Notes: generated by a model from the sequence alone, not told the origin. Counted from the stretch's first letter, positions 40,921 through 49,404 are shown. The stretch is 57,757 bases of DNA from Dehalococcoidia bacterium (GCA_009692665.1 SHYT01000005.1:1-57757); one strand, 5' to 3'. Program-made: numbers and translations.

Positions 40921-41418
40921 TTAGCGAGGTCGTATCGCCAGCAAATAGCGCCGCAGCAGATCGAATGCCGCCTGGACTGTCTGCTGCTGGATAGCCGCGC
41001 GCTCTCCATGAAATGTATGCCGCTCCCACAGGGCTGCGTCTGCCGCCGAGAGCGCTACATACACCAGCCCCACAGGCTTCTCGTCCGTGCCGCCAGTGGG
41101 CCCCGCAATGCCGCTATCCGCCAGGCCAATGTCGGCCCGAAACATCTCACGCACTCGCGTCGCCATTCCTTCGGCCGCGGCGGGACTGACCGCGCCATCA
41201 CGCATCGCGGCAGGTGGAACGTGCAGCACGTCCGCCTTCGTGTCCTGGCCGTAGGCCACGATGCCTCCCAAGAAGTAGCGGGATGCGCCAGGTATTGAGG
41301 CGAGGCTCGCCATCGCCATGCCGCATGCGGTCGCTTCAGCCACAGCTACTTTCTTGCCGCGTTCGGTGAGCATCTGCGCCACGGTCAGGGTAAGATGTTC
41401 CGGCATTTCCTTATCCAA
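40921..41418 (-). CDS. CinA C-terminal-domain protein (PncC-like), altered active site
   Basis: 165 aa. The fold of nicotinamide-mononucleotide deamidase is recognisable: KKVAVAEATACGMAMASLASIPGASRYFLGGIVAYGQDTKADVLHV and GLADSGIAGPTGGTDEKPVGLVYVALS. Normal members have A-E-S-C-T-G-G at the nucleotide pocket with a catalytic serine; here it is A-E-A-T-A-C-G (residues 27-33), so Ser is Ala. Either activity is lost or a different residue serves. The start (TTG) is weakly supported, with an ATG four codons in. It may recycle NMN in principle, near the NAD kinase/NUDIX pair only in theme, not position. Confidence 0.75.
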   Translation of the reverse strand: MDKEMPEHLTLTVAQMLTERGKKVAVAEATACGMAMASLASIPGASRYFLGGIVAYGQDTKADVLHVPPAAMRDGAVSPAAAEGMATRVREMFRADIGLADSGIAGPTGGTDEKPVGLVYVALSAADAALWERHTFHGERAAIQQQTVQAAFDLLRRYLLAIRPR

Positions 41419-41441
41419 GCCTAAATGAATATGGCAGAGAG

Positions 41442-41837
41442 CTACGGGCCAAAGGAGTCCGTGATGTCCTTGCCAAACTCAAAAAGATGGTAGTGCTCGG
41501 ACCGCCGGTGCAGGTCTTCTCCAGCATGCAGTTCCGGCATCACCACGCGCTTCTTGACCTCAGCCTGGCCATTAACGTGGTATGCGATCTCGAATACCGC
41601 TTGCTGCCTGGGACCGCTGCCAATGGCGGTGACAGCGTCAACCCTCAGTGGGCGCCCGCTCAGATATTTGAGCAGCCAGCGCTCAGCGCACCCAGCCTGG
41701 TCCTTGCACCAATAGGCGCGCGTGGCTGTCACGAGCGTTAAGAGCGTCTCTGCAGGGACCCAGTTGAGGCCGCAAATGGAGCATCCGGGCATGCCTCCCC
41801 GTATCGGAGACTGCGAGGGACGTTGCTGCTCAGCCAT
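41442..41837 (-). CDS. Hypothetical protein with putative zinc knuckles
   Basis: 131 aa. The N-terminal part has CSICGLNWVP and, ~22 residues later, YWCKDQAGCAERW: a C-x2-C...C-x5-C arrangement that could bind zinc. The rest is beta-rich with a His-rich end (RRSEHYHLFEFGKD). I do not recognise the family. Minus-strand neighbour of the CinA-like gene, 24 bp apart, so probably co-transcribed. The weak ribosome-binding site leaves the start uncertain. Confidence 0.6.
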   Translation of the reverse strand: MAEQQRPSQSPIRGGMPGCSICGLNWVPAETLLTLVTATRAYWCKDQAGCAERWLLKYLSGRPLRVDAVTAIGSGPRQQAVFEIAYHVNGQAEVKKRVVMPELHAGEDLHRRSEHYHLFEFGKDITDSFGP

Positions 41838-42043
41838 GTGCCAGACCCCTCATGGTCGCGCTCCCCGAATACTACTTCAACGCAACAGGTGATGCTGTCT
41901 AGCCGCCCACCGCTTGTATTCTGCGAGTGTATGGTACACCAGATCGGGGCCAAATTAGCTGTGCCGTTCCACGGCTGCTGAACCTGCGCGCCATTACTAC
42001 CCGCTGCTATACTATGCACAGATTAAATATCCGGCGAAGGGCC

Positions 42044-42829
42044 ATGTTGACGTTTGAACGGGGCGATCAGGCCAAGCCTAAAGGCCACGCGCTCCTCTAT
42101 TTTAAGGATGCTGACGACCCCTCGAAACTGGTCTCCACGTACGTCGTAGTGCTGCCGGTGACGGTGGATATTGTGAAGTATTTGCCGCCATTTCTGGCAT
42201 CGCAGGCTGCTGAGCTTGGCAAGGGTACTTCCGCCTTTGCCTTCCCTCCAGTGCCTGAGGCGAGTGAAGGTCAGGATCACCTGAACCAGATTGCCGACGC
42301 CCGCGGCGATGACCTTCTCTTTGGCGGCACTGTGAGCCTAGCACAGGTGCCGTACCTTCTTACCGCTGTGAATGACGTCGTGCAGCGCTATGGCGAGGCA
42401 TACCAGGCCCACATCAGCACCCTTCCCGCGCCGTCCATCCCGGCTGCGGCAGCTCAGTCGGGAACTTTCAATGTGGACGACATCCTCTACCAGCTCATGA
42501 GCGACCGCGATCGCCTGGCCGAAATGACGAAGTTTATTGGTACGCTTCGATTTGCTCTGGACGGCAGGGACGAAAACCTAGTGAAGGACAGCGGGGCACG
42601 GGTACAATCCTTAGGAAAGTGTTTACCTGAGCGGTATCTGGCGGAAGACCTGTTGAAGGCCGCGCAAAATCCTTCACGGAAGGGCGCGTCTCTTGCGCAG
42701 TTGTACTTGGAACGCTGCTACAAGCTCCTCGACGGCAACCAACAGGCCGTCCTGGAGCTTGACGAGCGGATACGCACTTTGCAAGCTTCTCCGTCCGATA
42801 ACATCTTAGAGCGCAGCGACGACACATAG
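42044..42829 (+). CDS. Hypothetical protein
   Basis: 262 aa from the ATG at 42044, behind GAAGG. The N-terminal ~100 residues look like a beta-sheet domain (MLTFERGDQAKPKGHALLYF, TYVVVLPVTVDIVKYLPPFL) with a conserved-looking core. The C-terminal ~130 are helical (ILYQLMSDRDRLAEMTKFIG, SLAQLYLERCYKLL). A longer in-frame extension upstream to 41927 has no ribosome-binding site. No known motif. Divergent from the zinc-knuckle gene. Confidence 0.65.
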   Translation: MLTFERGDQAKPKGHALLYFKDADDPSKLVSTYVVVLPVTVDIVKYLPPFLASQAAELGKGTSAFAFPPVPEASEGQDHLNQIADARGDDLLFGGTVSLAQVPYLLTAVNDVVQRYGEAYQAHISTLPAPSIPAAAAQSGTFNVDDILYQLMSDRDRLAEMTKFIGTLRFALDGRDENLVKDSGARVQSLGKCLPERYLAEDLLKAAQNPSRKGASLAQLYLERCYKLLDGNQQAVLELDERIRTLQASPSDNILERSDDT

Positions 42830-43161
42830 ACAAAATGGGAGCAGAGATTAAGGAACAATATTTTTGCGGCCGCCGCATCCACGGGCGGCGCGGGCAGGGC
42901 CAGAGTTTGATTGTTTCGCTTGATTGTTAGCTTGGGAATTCAAACAAAAAATCAAAACTGACGCGGGCGGACTACATCCTCTCCTCCATTCTATCCCATG
43001 AGGTCGTACCGTCCTGGCGGGCGTCGTCAGACGCTTCGCAGTTGGGCGCACTTCGTTCTTTCGAACAGCTGGGCGGATGGCGTTGTTCCAAACGACCCGC
43101 GCATCGACCTATTCACGCCCCGCCTCAGGCGGGGATTCTCTGCCAGTCTGTCCCATGCCCC
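42830..43161. other. Intergenic region with short hairpin
   Basis: About 330 bp. It contains an AT-rich stretch (42905-42960) and a GC-rich hairpin CCCCGCC-TCA-GGCGGGG (43118-43134) with no T-tract. Open frames here overlap out of phase with the RHH gene and look spurious. Confidence 0.4.
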
Positions 43162-43189
43162 TTGACTGAAGTGTATAGCATGCTATATA
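43162..43189 (+). promoter_or_regulatory. Promoter with embedded palindromic operator for RHH/HTH pair
   Basis: -35 TTGACT (43162-43167), 16-bp spacer, -10 TATATA (43184-43189). A perfect 14-bp palindrome TATAGCATGCTATA (43174-43187) lies in the spacer and overlaps the -10, where a bound dimer would block RNA polymerase. The RHH start codon is 10 bp after the -10, so the mRNA would be leaderless or nearly so. Confidence 0.7.
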
Positions 43190-43198
43190 AGTTCGGGC

Positions 43199-43378
43199 AT
43201 GACACAACTGCGACGAAAGCTCATAGCAGTCCGCATAGACCCCGCCACATGGCGAGAAGCCCGCATCGCCGCATTGGAGGCCGATAAGACCGTCGGGCAG
43301 TGGTTAGAGGAAGCAATCCGCGACAAGAAGCAGAAACAGGGAAAGGGAGGCGGCCGTGTCACTGAGAGGCATCGCTAA
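43199..43378 (+). CDS. Ribbon-helix-helix (Arc/MetJ-type) small DNA-binding protein
   Basis: 59 aa. The beginning MTQLRRKLIAVRIDPATWRE is the RHH pattern: a short beta strand with alternating basic/hydrophobic residues (RRKLIAVRID), then helix 1 (PATWREARIAALEA) and a second helix (TVGQWLEEAIRDKKQK). The basic tail runs to TERHR. RHH proteins are dimeric repressors, often antitoxins or plasmid/phage regulators. The promoter overlaps a 14-bp palindrome, a natural autorepression site. Overlaps the next gene by 23 bp. It is too short for usual length filters and may be missed in automated calls. Confidence 0.72.
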   Translation: MTQLRRKLIAVRIDPATWREARIAALEADKTVGQWLEEAIRDKKQKQGKGGGRVTERHR

Positions 43379-43490
43379 GGAGCTAGGAGTAAGCCAGCCA
43401 TTCTTGTCGCAGATTCGTGCAGGAAAGCGCCCTTGTCCTGTAGAATTGAAAGCCAAACTAGAGGCCATAGGTGCTTATCACCCCAGTTGA
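43356..43490 (+). CDS. Tiny helix-turn-helix protein
   Basis: 44 aa, GTG start with GGGAGG upstream. It opens VSLRGIAKELGVSQPFLSQI, a textbook helix-turn-helix (IAKELGVSQPFLSQIRAGKR) as in Cro/XRE repressors, with only a short helix after it (VELKAKLEAIGAYHPS). Essentially a stand-alone HTH. Overlaps the RHH gene by 23 bp in another frame, so the two are translationally coupled. It lies 56 bp before a tRNA gene. Probably a phage/plasmid-type regulatory remnant. Confidence 0.65.
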   Translation: MSLRGIAKELGVSQPFLSQIRAGKRPCPVELKAKLEAIGAYHPS

Positions 43491-43546
43491 TAAGCACAAT
43501 AAGCAGCCAGCATTAATCTCAACGAACGGCGAAGATGCTGCGTCGC

Positions 43547-43618
43547 GGGGCTGTAGCTCAATGGTAGAGCGGTCGGCTCATAACCGACTGGTCGCAGGTT
43601 CGATCCCTGCCGGCCCCA
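43547..43618 (+). tRNA. tRNA with CAT anticodon (Met or Ile2)
   Basis: GGGGCTG acceptor, AGCTCAATGGTAGAGC D-arm, anticodon arm GTCGG-CTCATAA-CCGAC, T-arm GCAGGTTCGATCCCTGC, CGGCCCC, discriminator A. No encoded CCA. Base pair 1-72 (G-C) excludes initiator tRNA. Elongator Met or lysidine-modified Ile2 cannot be separated by eye. Confidence 0.95.
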
Positions 43619-43647
43619 TTTCCTCCACGAAGGTCTGGAGTCCCGAA

Positions 43648-45951
43648 TTACTTTCTGCCTTTTGCCTTGGCCGCCATTGCCTCCCAAACGGCATCAGGTT
43701 TCATGGGCAACGTAGCCATTCGCGTACCCGTCGCGTGGTAAATGGCGTTACATACGGCGGATATTGGAGGCACAATAGGAGCCTCGCCTGCGCCGCGCAC
43801 CCCAAACGGGTGCAGCGGGTTCGGCACCTCCAGGAGCACTGTATCAATTTGGGGAACGTCCAATGTGGTTGGCATGCGATAGTCCAAGAATGAGGAGTTG
43901 ACCATTACACCCTCGCGGTTCAGGAAGTATTCCTCGTTTAGCGCCCATCCAATAGCCTGAACGGTGGCGCCCTGGACCTGCCCTTCTACGTAACTGGGGT
44001 GTATGGCCTTCCCTGTGTCCATGAAAGCAGTACAACGCAGGATGCTTACTTTGCCGGTCTCCTGGTCGATTTCAATGTCCACAATGGTGCCCGCAAAGGT
44101 TGGTCCTACCCCTGTGGAAGGATTGATGGCCGAAGCGGTAACAGGGCCGCCGGTGGCTCGCAGCCGGGAAGCCAATTGCTTAAAAGTGAGTTTATCGTTG
44201 GGGTTTTTCAAAGAGGTAAACGAGCCGTCCTTAAAAGCAACTTCGGCGGGGGGCACCTCCCATATTTTTGCGGCACGCACAATCATCAGACGTTTGATTT
44301 CTTCAGCGGTCGTGACTGCGGCAAAGCCAGTATCAAAAGTGACATGGCTGCCGGAGGTGGTCCCGGTATATCCAATGGAATCGGTGTCTCCAACGGTAGG
44401 AACAATATCCTCTGGACGAAGCCCCAGGACTTCGGCCGCTTGCATTGCCACCGATGTCCGTGTCCCACCAATATCCACCGATCCGGTAACGAGCCCAACG
44501 GTGCCATCATCGTTCACGCTGATAGTGGCTGAGGAAACGTTGCCGCCATTCAAGCGGAACCCTACTGAAACGCCGCGAGCTCGGTTGGGACCGCCGAGTG
44601 GCGCTTTGTAGTGAGGGTGGTTCTTCATTGCCTCTTCAACTTCCTTAAGGCCTATCCGGGGGAACGTCGTGCCATTGGGCATGAGGTCCCCTTGCTGCAC
44701 AGCGTTCTTGAGCCGGAACTCCAAGGGATCCATGCCCAGCTTCTCGGCAAGCTCGTCAATCGCCGGCTCAACGGCAAAATTTGCTTGAGGTTGCCCTGGA
44801 GAGCGGTACGACTGCACCTTAGGCTTGTTCACCACTACGTCGTACCCATCTATGAGTACATTGTCCATCTTGTACGGTCCAAAGCCGCTCATGGCGCCAC
44901 CGCCTACCGGTGAGCCGGGGAAAGCCCCGGCCCCGTATGCAAGGAACATTTGGCCGCCCGTAATGCGCCCGTCCTTGGTTGCCCCAATCTTGCACCGTAT
45001 ATAGGTGGCGGGGGCCGGCCCCGTGCTTTCAAAAACCTCTTTCCGTGTCAGGGCAATCTTTACTGGATGACCGGTCTTCCTAGACAATATCGCCACCAGA
45101 GGGTCCAGGTAGGCCGGTTGCTTACCTCCGAACCCTCCTCCTATTTCCATTGGAACCACTTTAACGTTGGACTCAGGCACTCCACTAATCGCTGCCGTGG
45201 AGGCACGGATGCCGAAAGGTGCCTGCGTACTGGTCCAGATGGTGATGCGCCCGTCTGTACCCCAGTAGCCTGTGGAGATGTACGGCTCAATGTAGCCTTG
45301 ATGGATGGTAGAGGTGGTGACCTCCCTTTCCACGATTACATCGGCGTCTTTGAAAGCACTCTCCACGTTGCCACGCTTGAACTGGACGTGAAGGGCTATA
45401 TTGCTTTTCACATTGGTCTTCTGGCCTCTGCCCGTCCTGTCTGTCGAGAACGACGTGGTTAAGTTCTCGTGAAGCAGCACAGCCCCATCTTTCATGGCAT
45501 CGCGAGCGTCCAGGAGGGCTGGCAATACTTCATACTCAACCCTGATAAGCTGGATTGCCTCCTCCGCAATATGCTGGCTGGTAGCCGCTACTGCGGCAAC
45601 TGGATGGCCTTGGTACAGAACCTTGCCGCGCGCTAGGACGCTATGGGCTAACATGCGCGGATTGCCCTGCACCTCCCCAAAGTCGATAGGTTCGTCATGC
45701 TGGAAAATAGGAAGGTCTTTCGAGGTGATGACGGCCTTCACTCCAGGCAACTTCTCAGCCGCGCTCGTATCGATGGACTTGATCCGAGCATGAGCGTGTG
45801 GGCTGCGAAGGATCTTTCCATGCAGCAGGCCGGGCATGCTGATATCTGCGCCATAGCGGGCGCGTCCGGTCACCTTGTCTGCGCCATCATGGCGAAGCGG
45901 CCTGGTGCCGATAACCTTGTACTGAGTAGTGCGGCCAGACGTGGAAGTCAT
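43648..45951 (-). CDS. Xanthine dehydrogenase/CoxL family molybdopterin-binding subunit
   Basis: 767 aa. Large subunit of a molybdenum hydroxylase. N-terminal aldehyde-oxidase/XDH a/b hammerhead: RHDGADKVTGRARYGADISMPGLLHGKILRSPHAHARI. Molybdopterin-binding motifs: EIGGGFGGK (271-277 region), QTAPFGIR-like STQAPFGIRAS, and near the C-terminus GVRGAGEAPIVPPISAV with the catalytic Glu (~723). The ATG at 45951 has GAAGGA upstream; a longer frame has no signal. CoxM (FAD) and CoxS (2Fe-2S) genes are not adjacent, so it is an orphan here. The substrate could be CO, an aldehyde, a purine or an aromatic acyl-CoA; the CO-specific active-site loop is not evident. Confidence 0.9.
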   Translation of the reverse strand: MTSTSGRTTQYKVIGTRPLRHDGADKVTGRARYGADISMPGLLHGKILRSPHAHARIKSIDTSAAEKLPGVKAVITSKDLPIFQHDEPIDFGEVQGNPRMLAHSVLARGKVLYQGHPVAAVAATSQHIAEEAIQLIRVEYEVLPALLDARDAMKDGAVLLHENLTTSFSTDRTGRGQKTNVKSNIALHVQFKRGNVESAFKDADVIVEREVTTSTIHQGYIEPYISTGYWGTDGRITIWTSTQAPFGIRASTAAISGVPESNVKVVPMEIGGGFGGKQPAYLDPLVAILSRKTGHPVKIALTRKEVFESTGPAPATYIRCKIGATKDGRITGGQMFLAYGAGAFPGSPVGGGAMSGFGPYKMDNVLIDGYDVVVNKPKVQSYRSPGQPQANFAVEPAIDELAEKLGMDPLEFRLKNAVQQGDLMPNGTTFPRIGLKEVEEAMKNHPHYKAPLGGPNRARGVSVGFRLNGGNVSSATISVNDDGTVGLVTGSVDIGGTRTSVAMQAAEVLGLRPEDIVPTVGDTDSIGYTGTTSGSHVTFDTGFAAVTTAEEIKRLMIVRAAKIWEVPPAEVAFKDGSFTSLKNPNDKLTFKQLASRLRATGGPVTASAINPSTGVGPTFAGTIVDIEIDQETGKVSILRCTAFMDTGKAIHPSYVEGQVQGATVQAIGWALNEEYFLNREGVMVNSSFLDYRMPTTLDVPQIDTVLLEVPNPLHPFGVRGAGEAPIVPPISAVCNAIYHATGTRMATLPMKPDAVWEAMAAKAKGRK

Positions 45952-46128
45952 GGTGACCATCCTTCTCAACGAAATTTCGACTTTGGAGCTATTGGCGCAA
46001 GCCAAGCCATCCAAGACTACAAGGATCTTATCGCCATTCGTCAATACCTGGAACTACTCCCGGTGTAGTCGCAGTCGTGGGGCGGATACACAAAGAAGCG
46101 CTCCATACCAGCGGAGGGCCTCCCCATA

Positions 46129-46926
46129 CTACATTGGGCGTCCGATTTCTGTTTCTGCGTTACCAGTTGCCTTCATGGTAAAGTCGATTTTAAGGCCTAG
46201 TGTATCTTCCACACTTAGCACAATGAACGTCCGCGGTGTCTGCATGCCAAAATCACTGAACTTGATTTCTGTCGTCGCCGTTCCGCTCACCATGTCCACG
46301 TCAAATGTGGCATTCACGTCCCACGCAACTTGCTTCGTCACGCCATTAATCGTCATATCGCCAATCAGCTTGAACGTCGCGCTGCCTGACGTCGGCATCG
46401 GCGACGCCACGCCCGTGACCCCTTGCACCACAAACACCGCGTTCGGGTTCCTTCTGAACATCCGCGCAATAGTCTGATCCCGCTGCTTGTCGTCCGTGTT
46501 GAATGTGGTGAGGTTCACCGTAAGCTTGGACTGATCCGCGTTCACTACATTGCCGTTCTCCAAGACAATGCTGCCGCTGATTGAGCTCGTCGTGCCCGTA
46601 GCCTGATAGAAGCCCTTGCCGGCAAACTCTTCCTTGGCAATGTAGGATGCCCTTGACGTTGGCTGAATATCCAGCTTTACGGAGCCTGTCGATGCCGCCG
46701 TGGACCTAGCGGATGCTGCTGGCGCCGGGGTGGTATCCACAGCGGCTGGAATGCTTGGCGCGCCTGTTATCGATGCCGCTGGTGTTGAGGACGTCACGCT
46801 CGTGCTCGCAGCCGGCGCGAGTGTGGACGCGGCAGTCGGTGCTGGCGAGGTTGTTGTCGGGGAGGTGCTGCAGGCGGTGATGACCAAAAGTAGAACCGCG
46901 ACAAGTCCAACGAATACGCTTCTCAT
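46129..46926 (-). CDS. YceI family lipoprotein
   Basis: About 265 aa from the ATG at 46926 (AAAGGGAG upstream). Signal peptide MRSVFVGLVAVLLLVITAC with Cys19 as lipid site. It is followed by a ~65-residue Ser/Thr/Ala/Pro linker (SPTTTSPAPTAASTLA...). Residues ~100-265 form a YceI lipocalin-like barrel: ASYIAKEEFAG, SGSIVLENGNVVNADQSKLTVNLTTFNTDDKQRDQTI, DMTINGVTKQVAWDVNA. YceI proteins bind polyisoprenoids or amphiphiles. Another likely Lgt client. The first bases downstream hold no terminator I recognise. Confidence 0.92.
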   Translation of the reverse strand: MRSVFVGLVAVLLLVITACSTSPTTTSPAPTAASTLAPAASTSVTSSTPAASITGAPSIPAAVDTTPAPAASARSTAASTGSVKLDIQPTSRASYIAKEEFAGKGFYQATGTTSSISGSIVLENGNVVNADQSKLTVNLTTFNTDDKQRDQTIARMFRRNPNAVFVVQGVTGVASPMPTSGSATFKLIGDMTINGVTKQVAWDVNATFDVDMVSGTATTEIKFSDFGMQTPRTFIVLSVEDTLGLKIDFTMKATGNAETEIGRPM

Positions 46927-47205
46927 AGTTCTGGGCTCCCTTTGACTTTTGACTAGAGTGCTCAGTTGCCTGAACGCCTGAGTGAGCAAGATGGATTCAC
47001 CCGCTGTGCGGCGCAAATAGGTTCTGCGAGTTTACCAGGGTCCTCCGTCTGGTCGGCACTAGCAGGGTATCAGTGAAGTATGAAGAAATCGTGGATGTAA
47101 TGATGACATTCCGCATAGGGTATTGTGCCGAAGCCCCCTTACACAGAACAATGCTGACCTTGTGTGGCGCATGCATCAGGGGGTGCGAATAGTGGTGGAG
47201 TTCCG

Positions 47206-47952
47206 CTAGAGCGGTTGGTTTCCGTAGTCGGCGCGGGCCAGCGCCAGCCCGGCGCGCGGCGATAGTCCCAGCGACTGATAGCCAAGTTGCTTAGCTGCGT
47301 CATCGCCAAACAGCGCCACCAGCACCGTGGGCTTGTCGGAAGCATTCAGGTATTGCGCGAGGACTGTTCGCGTATAGGCCAGGTCATCGAGGTCCAGTGT
47401 TGGCGCTGTTGCCCTGCCCTGCGCCAGTGCATAGCCTTCTTGCGCTAGCATTGCCCGCAGCGTAAAGGCACGGCCGTGGCGCAGCATATAGGCGGCGCGG
47501 AAGATAGAGGCTAGCACCTCTTCTCGTATACGCTGTGCGCTGTATGCCTTGTCGCCCGTCCACACCAGCGAGACAATCCAGCCGCGCTGGTAGATGGACG
47601 TTTGGCGGAAACGCCCGTCAAACTCCGCAGTGTAACGGTTGGTCCAGCCTCCCATGAGGTCATCGCTCACCACCACGCACACCTTATAGGCGCCGGGTTC
47701 ATCTCGCAGCCTTTCCTCAGCTTCTAGAGTTGCTTCTTCGGCGATGCCATCAGCGTTGAGGGTGATGAGCCCGTCTATGAAGGGCAGTAGGTGCTCTTTT
47801 CCCATGGGATTCATACCAGCCAGTGGCAGCGTCATCTGCCCGGTCATCGGATCAGTGAAAGTTCGGATATAGGTGTCGAAGCGTTCAATCCCCCGTGGAA
47901 TGGAATACAACTCGCGTACGACTTCCAAAAGCTTTACGTAATGTAAACGCAT
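47206..47952 (-). CDS. Hypothetical protein
   Basis: 248 aa. Opens MRLHYVKLLEVVRELYSIPR, then FDTYIRTFTDPMTGQMTLPLAGMNPMGKEHLLPFIDGLI, and a middle core VVVSDDLMGGWTNRYTAEFDGRF...GWIVSLVWTGD that looks like an alpha/beta domain. The C-terminal part has no recognised motif. The name cannot be assigned; nothing in the neighbourhood helps. Monocistronic between the YceI gene and the SufT-like gene, the latter divergent. Confidence 0.65.
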   Translation of the reverse strand: MRLHYVKLLEVVRELYSIPRGIERFDTYIRTFTDPMTGQMTLPLAGMNPMGKEHLLPFIDGLITLNADGIAEEATLEAEERLRDEPGAYKVCVVVSDDLMGGWTNRYTAEFDGRFRQTSIYQRGWIVSLVWTGDKAYSAQRIREEVLASIFRAAYMLRHGRAFTLRAMLAQEGYALAQGRATAPTLDLDDLAYTRTVLAQYLNASDKPTVLVALFGDDAAKQLGYQSLGLSPRAGLALARADYGNQPL

Positions 47953-48096
47953 AGCAGATACCCACCAAATAATGTGTCACAAGTATATATGGGCGAAAAG
48001 CGAGTTCATTCCGAGTAAAGCTTCGGATGGCTTATTGCAACTCGAAATACCCTCGTTTTGGTCACGAAAACACAACGTTGACCAAACAGGTAAGAA

Positions 48097-48126
48097 TTGA
48101 CACGCCGCATCGCCGCCGCCTATACT
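48097..48126 (+). promoter_or_regulatory. Promoter of the sufT-like/mrp operon
   Basis: TTGACA (48097-48102), 18-bp spacer, TATACT (48121-48126), 26 bp before the sufT-like start. Consensus -35, near-consensus -10. Confidence 0.8.
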
Positions 48127-48151
48127 TGCATTACACAAGCGGAGGTGAGCT

Positions 48152-48472
48152 ATGGCGGAACAAGCCACAAAAGTTACGAAAGAACAAGTAATCAACGCCC
48201 TCCGTGAGGTCTACGACCCCGAGATTCCTGTTAACGTCTTTGACTTGGGCCTTGTCTATGACATCAGCATTGATGACGAGAACAAAGTGGCTATTACTAT
48301 GACTCTTACCGCGCCCGGATGCGGCATGGGTCCGTACATTGGCCAGCAGGCAGAATGGCGCATTGCCGAAATTGAGGGTGTGGAAGACGTAGAGGTCGAG
48401 ATCGTTGCGGAGCCGGCTTGGAGTTCTGACCTTATCACGCCAGAGGGTAAGCAGATTCTCGGCATCGCATAA
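48152..48472 (+). CDS. MIP18/SufT-like Fe-S assembly factor (DUF59)
   Basis: 106 aa, single DUF59/MIP18 domain: VINALREVYDPEIPVNVFDLGLVYDISID (with the conserved D-P-E-I-P), TMTLTAPGCGMGPYIGQQAEWRI with the family cysteine, then DVEVEIVAEPAWSSDLITPEGKQ. Members help Fe-S cluster maturation (SufT, PaaD in phenylacetate oxidation, CIA2). The ATG follows GGAGG. It is separated by ~50 bp from an Mrp ATPase in the same direction, a frequent pairing. Clients here could include the SdhB/SdhE and UDG clusters. Confidence 0.9.
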   Translation: MAEQATKVTKEQVINALREVYDPEIPVNVFDLGLVYDISIDDENKVAITMTLTAPGCGMGPYIGQQAEWRIAEIEGVEDVEVEIVAEPAWSSDLITPEGKQILGIA

Positions 48473-48525
48473 CAGCCGTGCCGGATTCTTGATGTCCGTT
48501 CTTTCATTGTAGAAGGAGCAGATTA

Positions 48526-49404
48526 ATGACCACTCCTCCATCTGGCCCGCAGCAGCTTCCTATGTCGCCGCAGGCACCTGGCTCGCAGCGGCCTCCTATG
48601 TCGCCGCAGGACCGCGCCAAGCTTGAGGCCATGAAGCGGAGTTGGGAGCAGCGCCGCAATATCAAGACGCGTCTGGATAAAATCCGATATAAGATTGCTG
48701 TCTACAGCGGCAAAGGCGGCGTCGGTAAAACGACCGTGGCCGTCAACCTCGCGGTTATGCTGGCACAGCAACACCAGCGCGTGGGTCTTATGGACGCGGA
48801 TATCGATTGTCCCAACGTGGTCAAGGCCATGAAAATTGAGCAGCGCGCCCGCTACGAAGACCAAGAGCACCGCTTCATCCCTGCGGAGCGATGGGGCGTG
48901 CGCGTAATCTCCACGGGCTTCTTTCAGGAAAAAGAGGATGAAGCCATCATCTTCCGCGGCCCCATGATTCATAACACCATCACGCAGTTTCTGGAAATGA
49001 CGGACTGGGGAGACCTCGATTACCTAGTAGTAGATATGCCGCCTGGGACTTCTGACGCGGCTATCACCATCATGCAAACGCTCCCTCTGGACGGCTTCGT
49101 CATCGTGGCGACGCCACAGGAACTCGCCCAGATAGACGCTCTCCGCTCCATTAACATGATCAAAAAGCTAAACATGCACCCAATTGGAGTAGTTGAAAAC
49201 TTCAGCGGTGATATCTTCGGTCATGGCGGCGGTGAGGCTGTGGCCAAGCATGCGGAAATCCCGTTCCTGGGCCGCCTGGAAATGCGGGGTGACTATCGCG
49301 ACACATCTAAGCCCACAGTTTTGGGCAGCAAGCACGTCCACAAAGAGTACGAGCAGCTCGTCAATAAAATTCGCGCCGCCCTGGAAGTCCCCGCTACCGC
49401 CTAG
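48526..49404 (+). CDS. Mrp/NBP35 family ATPase, Fe-S cluster carrier
   Basis: 292 aa P-loop ATPase of the MinD/Mrp superfamily that binds and transfers iron-sulfur clusters. Deviant Walker A: YSGKGGVGKTTVAVNLA (K-G-G-V-G-K-T). Then LMDADIDCPNVVKAM; ICFRGPM-like IIFRGPMIHNTITQFLEMTDWGDLDYLVVDMPPGTSDAAITI (switch/Walker B); and VVATPQELAQIDA. N-terminus is Pro/Gln-rich and low-complexity. The Cys-x-x-Cys of many Mrp proteins near the C-terminus is absent: this region reads NFSGDIFGHGGGEAVAKHAE. Second gene of the sufT-like/mrp operon. Confidence 0.88.
   Translation: MTTPPSGPQQLPMSPQAPGSQRPPMSPQDRAKLEAMKRSWEQRRNIKTRLDKIRYKIAVYSGKGGVGKTTVAVNLAVMLAQQHQRVGLMDADIDCPNVVKAMKIEQRARYEDQEHRFIPAERWGVRVISTGFFQEKEDEAIIFRGPMIHNTITQFLEMTDWGDLDYLVVDMPPGTSDAAITIMQTLPLDGFVIVATPQELAQIDALRSINMIKKLNMHPIGVVENFSGDIFGHGGGEAVAKHAEIPFLGRLEMRGDYRDTSKPTVLGSKHVHKEYEQLVNKIRAALEVPATA

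Noticed and set aside
43478-43687. Minus-strand frame across the CAT-anticodon tRNA with an LRPVGYEPTALPLSYSP stretch
   Set aside because: This is a familiar spurious translation of the antisense strand of a tRNA gene.
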